Assembly: GCA_963790335.1 (NCBI GenBank)
Contig: CAWBOB010000008.1
Location: forward strand, 186,001-250,000
Source: JAOUEA01 sp963790335
Lineage (GTDB): Bacteria; Actinomycetota; UBA4738; HRBIN12
DNA: 64,000 nucleotides
Reading direction: 5' to 3'
The first letter of the stretch is position 1. Each line of letters begins with the position of its first letter. The position numbers and the translations under genes were made by a program. This document shows positions 63,107 through 64,000 of the stretch, piece by piece. The notes under the pieces are model-generated. The model saw only the letters and a program-made list of their open reading frames with translations. It searched no databases and was not told the DNA's origin.

Positions 63107-64000
63107 ATGACGACATCATCAACCGACCCCGAGCGACGCGTACCCAACATCCTGATCGGCACCTCGAGCTGGACTGATCCCACCCTCATCAAAGACGGCA
63201 ACTTCTACCCTGCCGGCGCGACCAGCGCGAAGGCACGCCTCGAGTTCTACGCTTCGCGGTTCCCTCTGGTGGAGGTGGACTCGACCTACTACTTCCCGCC
63301 GAGCGAGAAGAACTCCGTGCTGTGGATCGAGCGCACGCCGCCGGAGTTCACGTTCAACATCAAGGCATACTCGCTGCTGACGAATCACCCGACGCGCACC
63401 GAGTCCCTCTACAAGGATCTGGCCGCCGAGCTGCCGGCAGAGCTGCTCGAGAAGCGTCGCATCTACCGCGACAAGCTTCCCGACGAGACGGTCGGCGAGG
63501 TCTGGCAGCGCTTCCGCGACGCCCTGATGCCCCTGCACTCAGCGGGCAAGCTCGGCGCTGTGCTGTTCCAGTTCCCGCAGTGGTTCGTGATCTCGAAGCG
63601 GAACAAGGCCTACATCGAGGAATGCGCGGCGCGGCTTCCCGACTTCCGCATCGCGATCGAGCTCAGGCACAAGAGCTGGATGGAAGAGCGCAACGTCGAG
63701 GAGACGCTCGGCTTCCTCGAGGAGCGGAGGCTGCCGTACGTCTGCGTCGACATGCCGCAAGGGTTCGACTCGAGCCTGCCCCCGATCGCCGCGGCGACTG
63801 CGGACGACCTCGCGATGGTGCGCTTCCACGGCCGCGACCCGAAGGCGTGGCAGACGAAGTCGGAAACCGCGAGCGAGCGCTTCCGCTACGACTACTCGAA
63901 GGAAGAGCTCGCGGAGTGGGTGCCGAAGCTGCAGGGCCTGTCGGAGCAGGTACGCGAGACCCACGTGCTGATGAACAACTGCTACCGCGACTTCGCCGTC
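63107..64000 (+). CDS. DUF72 (YecE-like) protein, 3' end beyond the window
   Basis: 298 codons, open to the last base. It begins MTTSSTDPERRVPNILIGTS and continues YPAGATSAKARLEFYASRFP, LVEVDSTYYFPPSEKNSV and FTFNIKAYSLLTNHPTR, then LGAVLFQFPQWFV, IAIELRHKSWM and MVRFHGRDPKAWQ, a TIM-barrel-like DUF72 pattern that includes the family's final RETHVLMNNCYRDFAV. Only about 20 further residues are expected. Biochemical role not established. Confidence 0.9.
   Translation, partial: MTTSSTDPERRVPNILIGTSSWTDPTLIKDGNFYPAGATSAKARLEFYASRFPLVEVDSTYYFPPSEKNSVLWIERTPPEFTFNIKAYSLLTNHPTRTESLYKDLAAELPAELLEKRRIYRDKLPDETVGEVWQRFRDALMPLHSAGKLGAVLFQFPQWFVISKRNKAYIEECAARLPDFRIAIELRHKSWMEERNVEETLGFLEERRLPYVCVDMPQGFDSSLPPIAAATADDLAMVRFHGRDPKAWQTKSETASERFRYDYSKEELAEWVPKLQGLSEQVRETHVLMNNCYRDFAV

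Overview
The window is dense, GC-rich (roughly two thirds G+C by eye) bacterial chromosome with about 60 protein genes, very short intergenic gaps, many GTG starts and many 4-base ATGA/GTGA overlaps. The gene content points to an actinomycetotal genome, probably a deep-branching lineage: a PGPGW-type membrane protein, an ECF42 sigma factor with its DGPF partner, an EtfD-like membrane Fe-S oxidoreductase beside ETF, MpaB-like (DUF2236) and DUF5317 proteins, and an HRDC-tailed UvrD-like helicase. The phylum is an inference from families; no rRNA or tRNA gene, CRISPR array or insertion sequence was seen. About twenty genes carry one or more 1-2 base frameshifts although the protein continues cleanly in another frame. 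I read most of these as residual assembly/sequencing indels and give the full reconstructed span as one CDS.

Layout. 0.2-5.4 kb: a huge membrane protein (GT-C-like part plus MFS permease) and a secreted alkaline-phosphatase-superfamily protein. 5.5-8.6 kb: a plus-strand operon of a degenerate phosphatase paralogue, a YcgR/DUF318 permease and a YcgQ/TIGR03943 protein. 8.6-12.5 kb: mutY-znuA-znuC-znuB-zur, each overlapping the next by 4 bases, with a Zur-like operator at the znuA start. 12.6-14.9 kb: a CBS protein, a small protein, and the DGPF/ECF42 pair with a matching promoter. 15-17.5 kb: MBOAT acyltransferase plus SGNH hydrolase. 17.5-20.5 kb: TrpB2, Rieske ferredoxin, CDP-alcohol phosphatidyltransferase, GreA. 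20.6-27.4 kb: aldehyde dehydrogenase, SDR, ACT-type amine/amino-acid permease, glutamine-synthetase-like ligase and choline/ethanolamine-kinase-like protein; with the glutamine amidotransferase and the PuuD-GrpB fusion at 33.8-35.8 kb these could form a gamma-glutamylated-amine catabolic route. 27.4-33.7 kb: MaoC hydratase, EtfB, EtfA, EtfD-like reductase, SDR and a glutaryl-CoA-dehydrogenase-like flavoprotein, i.e. acyl-CoA oxidation feeding the quinone pool. 36.0-42.8 kb: an S66 peptidase and a complete DppABCDF-type peptide ABC transporter. 43-50.5 kb: CaiB-type CoA transferase, methyltransferase, and an operon of ankyrin protein, MoxR ATPase, membrane protein, VWA protein and anchored protein. 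50.6-58.8 kb: UvrD-like helicase, VOC protein, DAP-decarboxylase-like enzyme, small coiled-coil protein, UbiA-like membrane protein with MenG-like methyltransferase, HAD phosphatase, MpaB-like protein, DUF5317 protein. 58.6-62 kb: two paralogous membrane histidine kinases flanking a tiny secreted-peptide gene with palindromes in its promoter region. 62.1-64 kb: PGPGW protein, lipoprotein and a DUF72 protein running off the end.

No stretch longer than about 300 bases lacks a gene. The longest gaps (13162-13351, 60175-60374, 61917-62100) hold the regulatory features listed.
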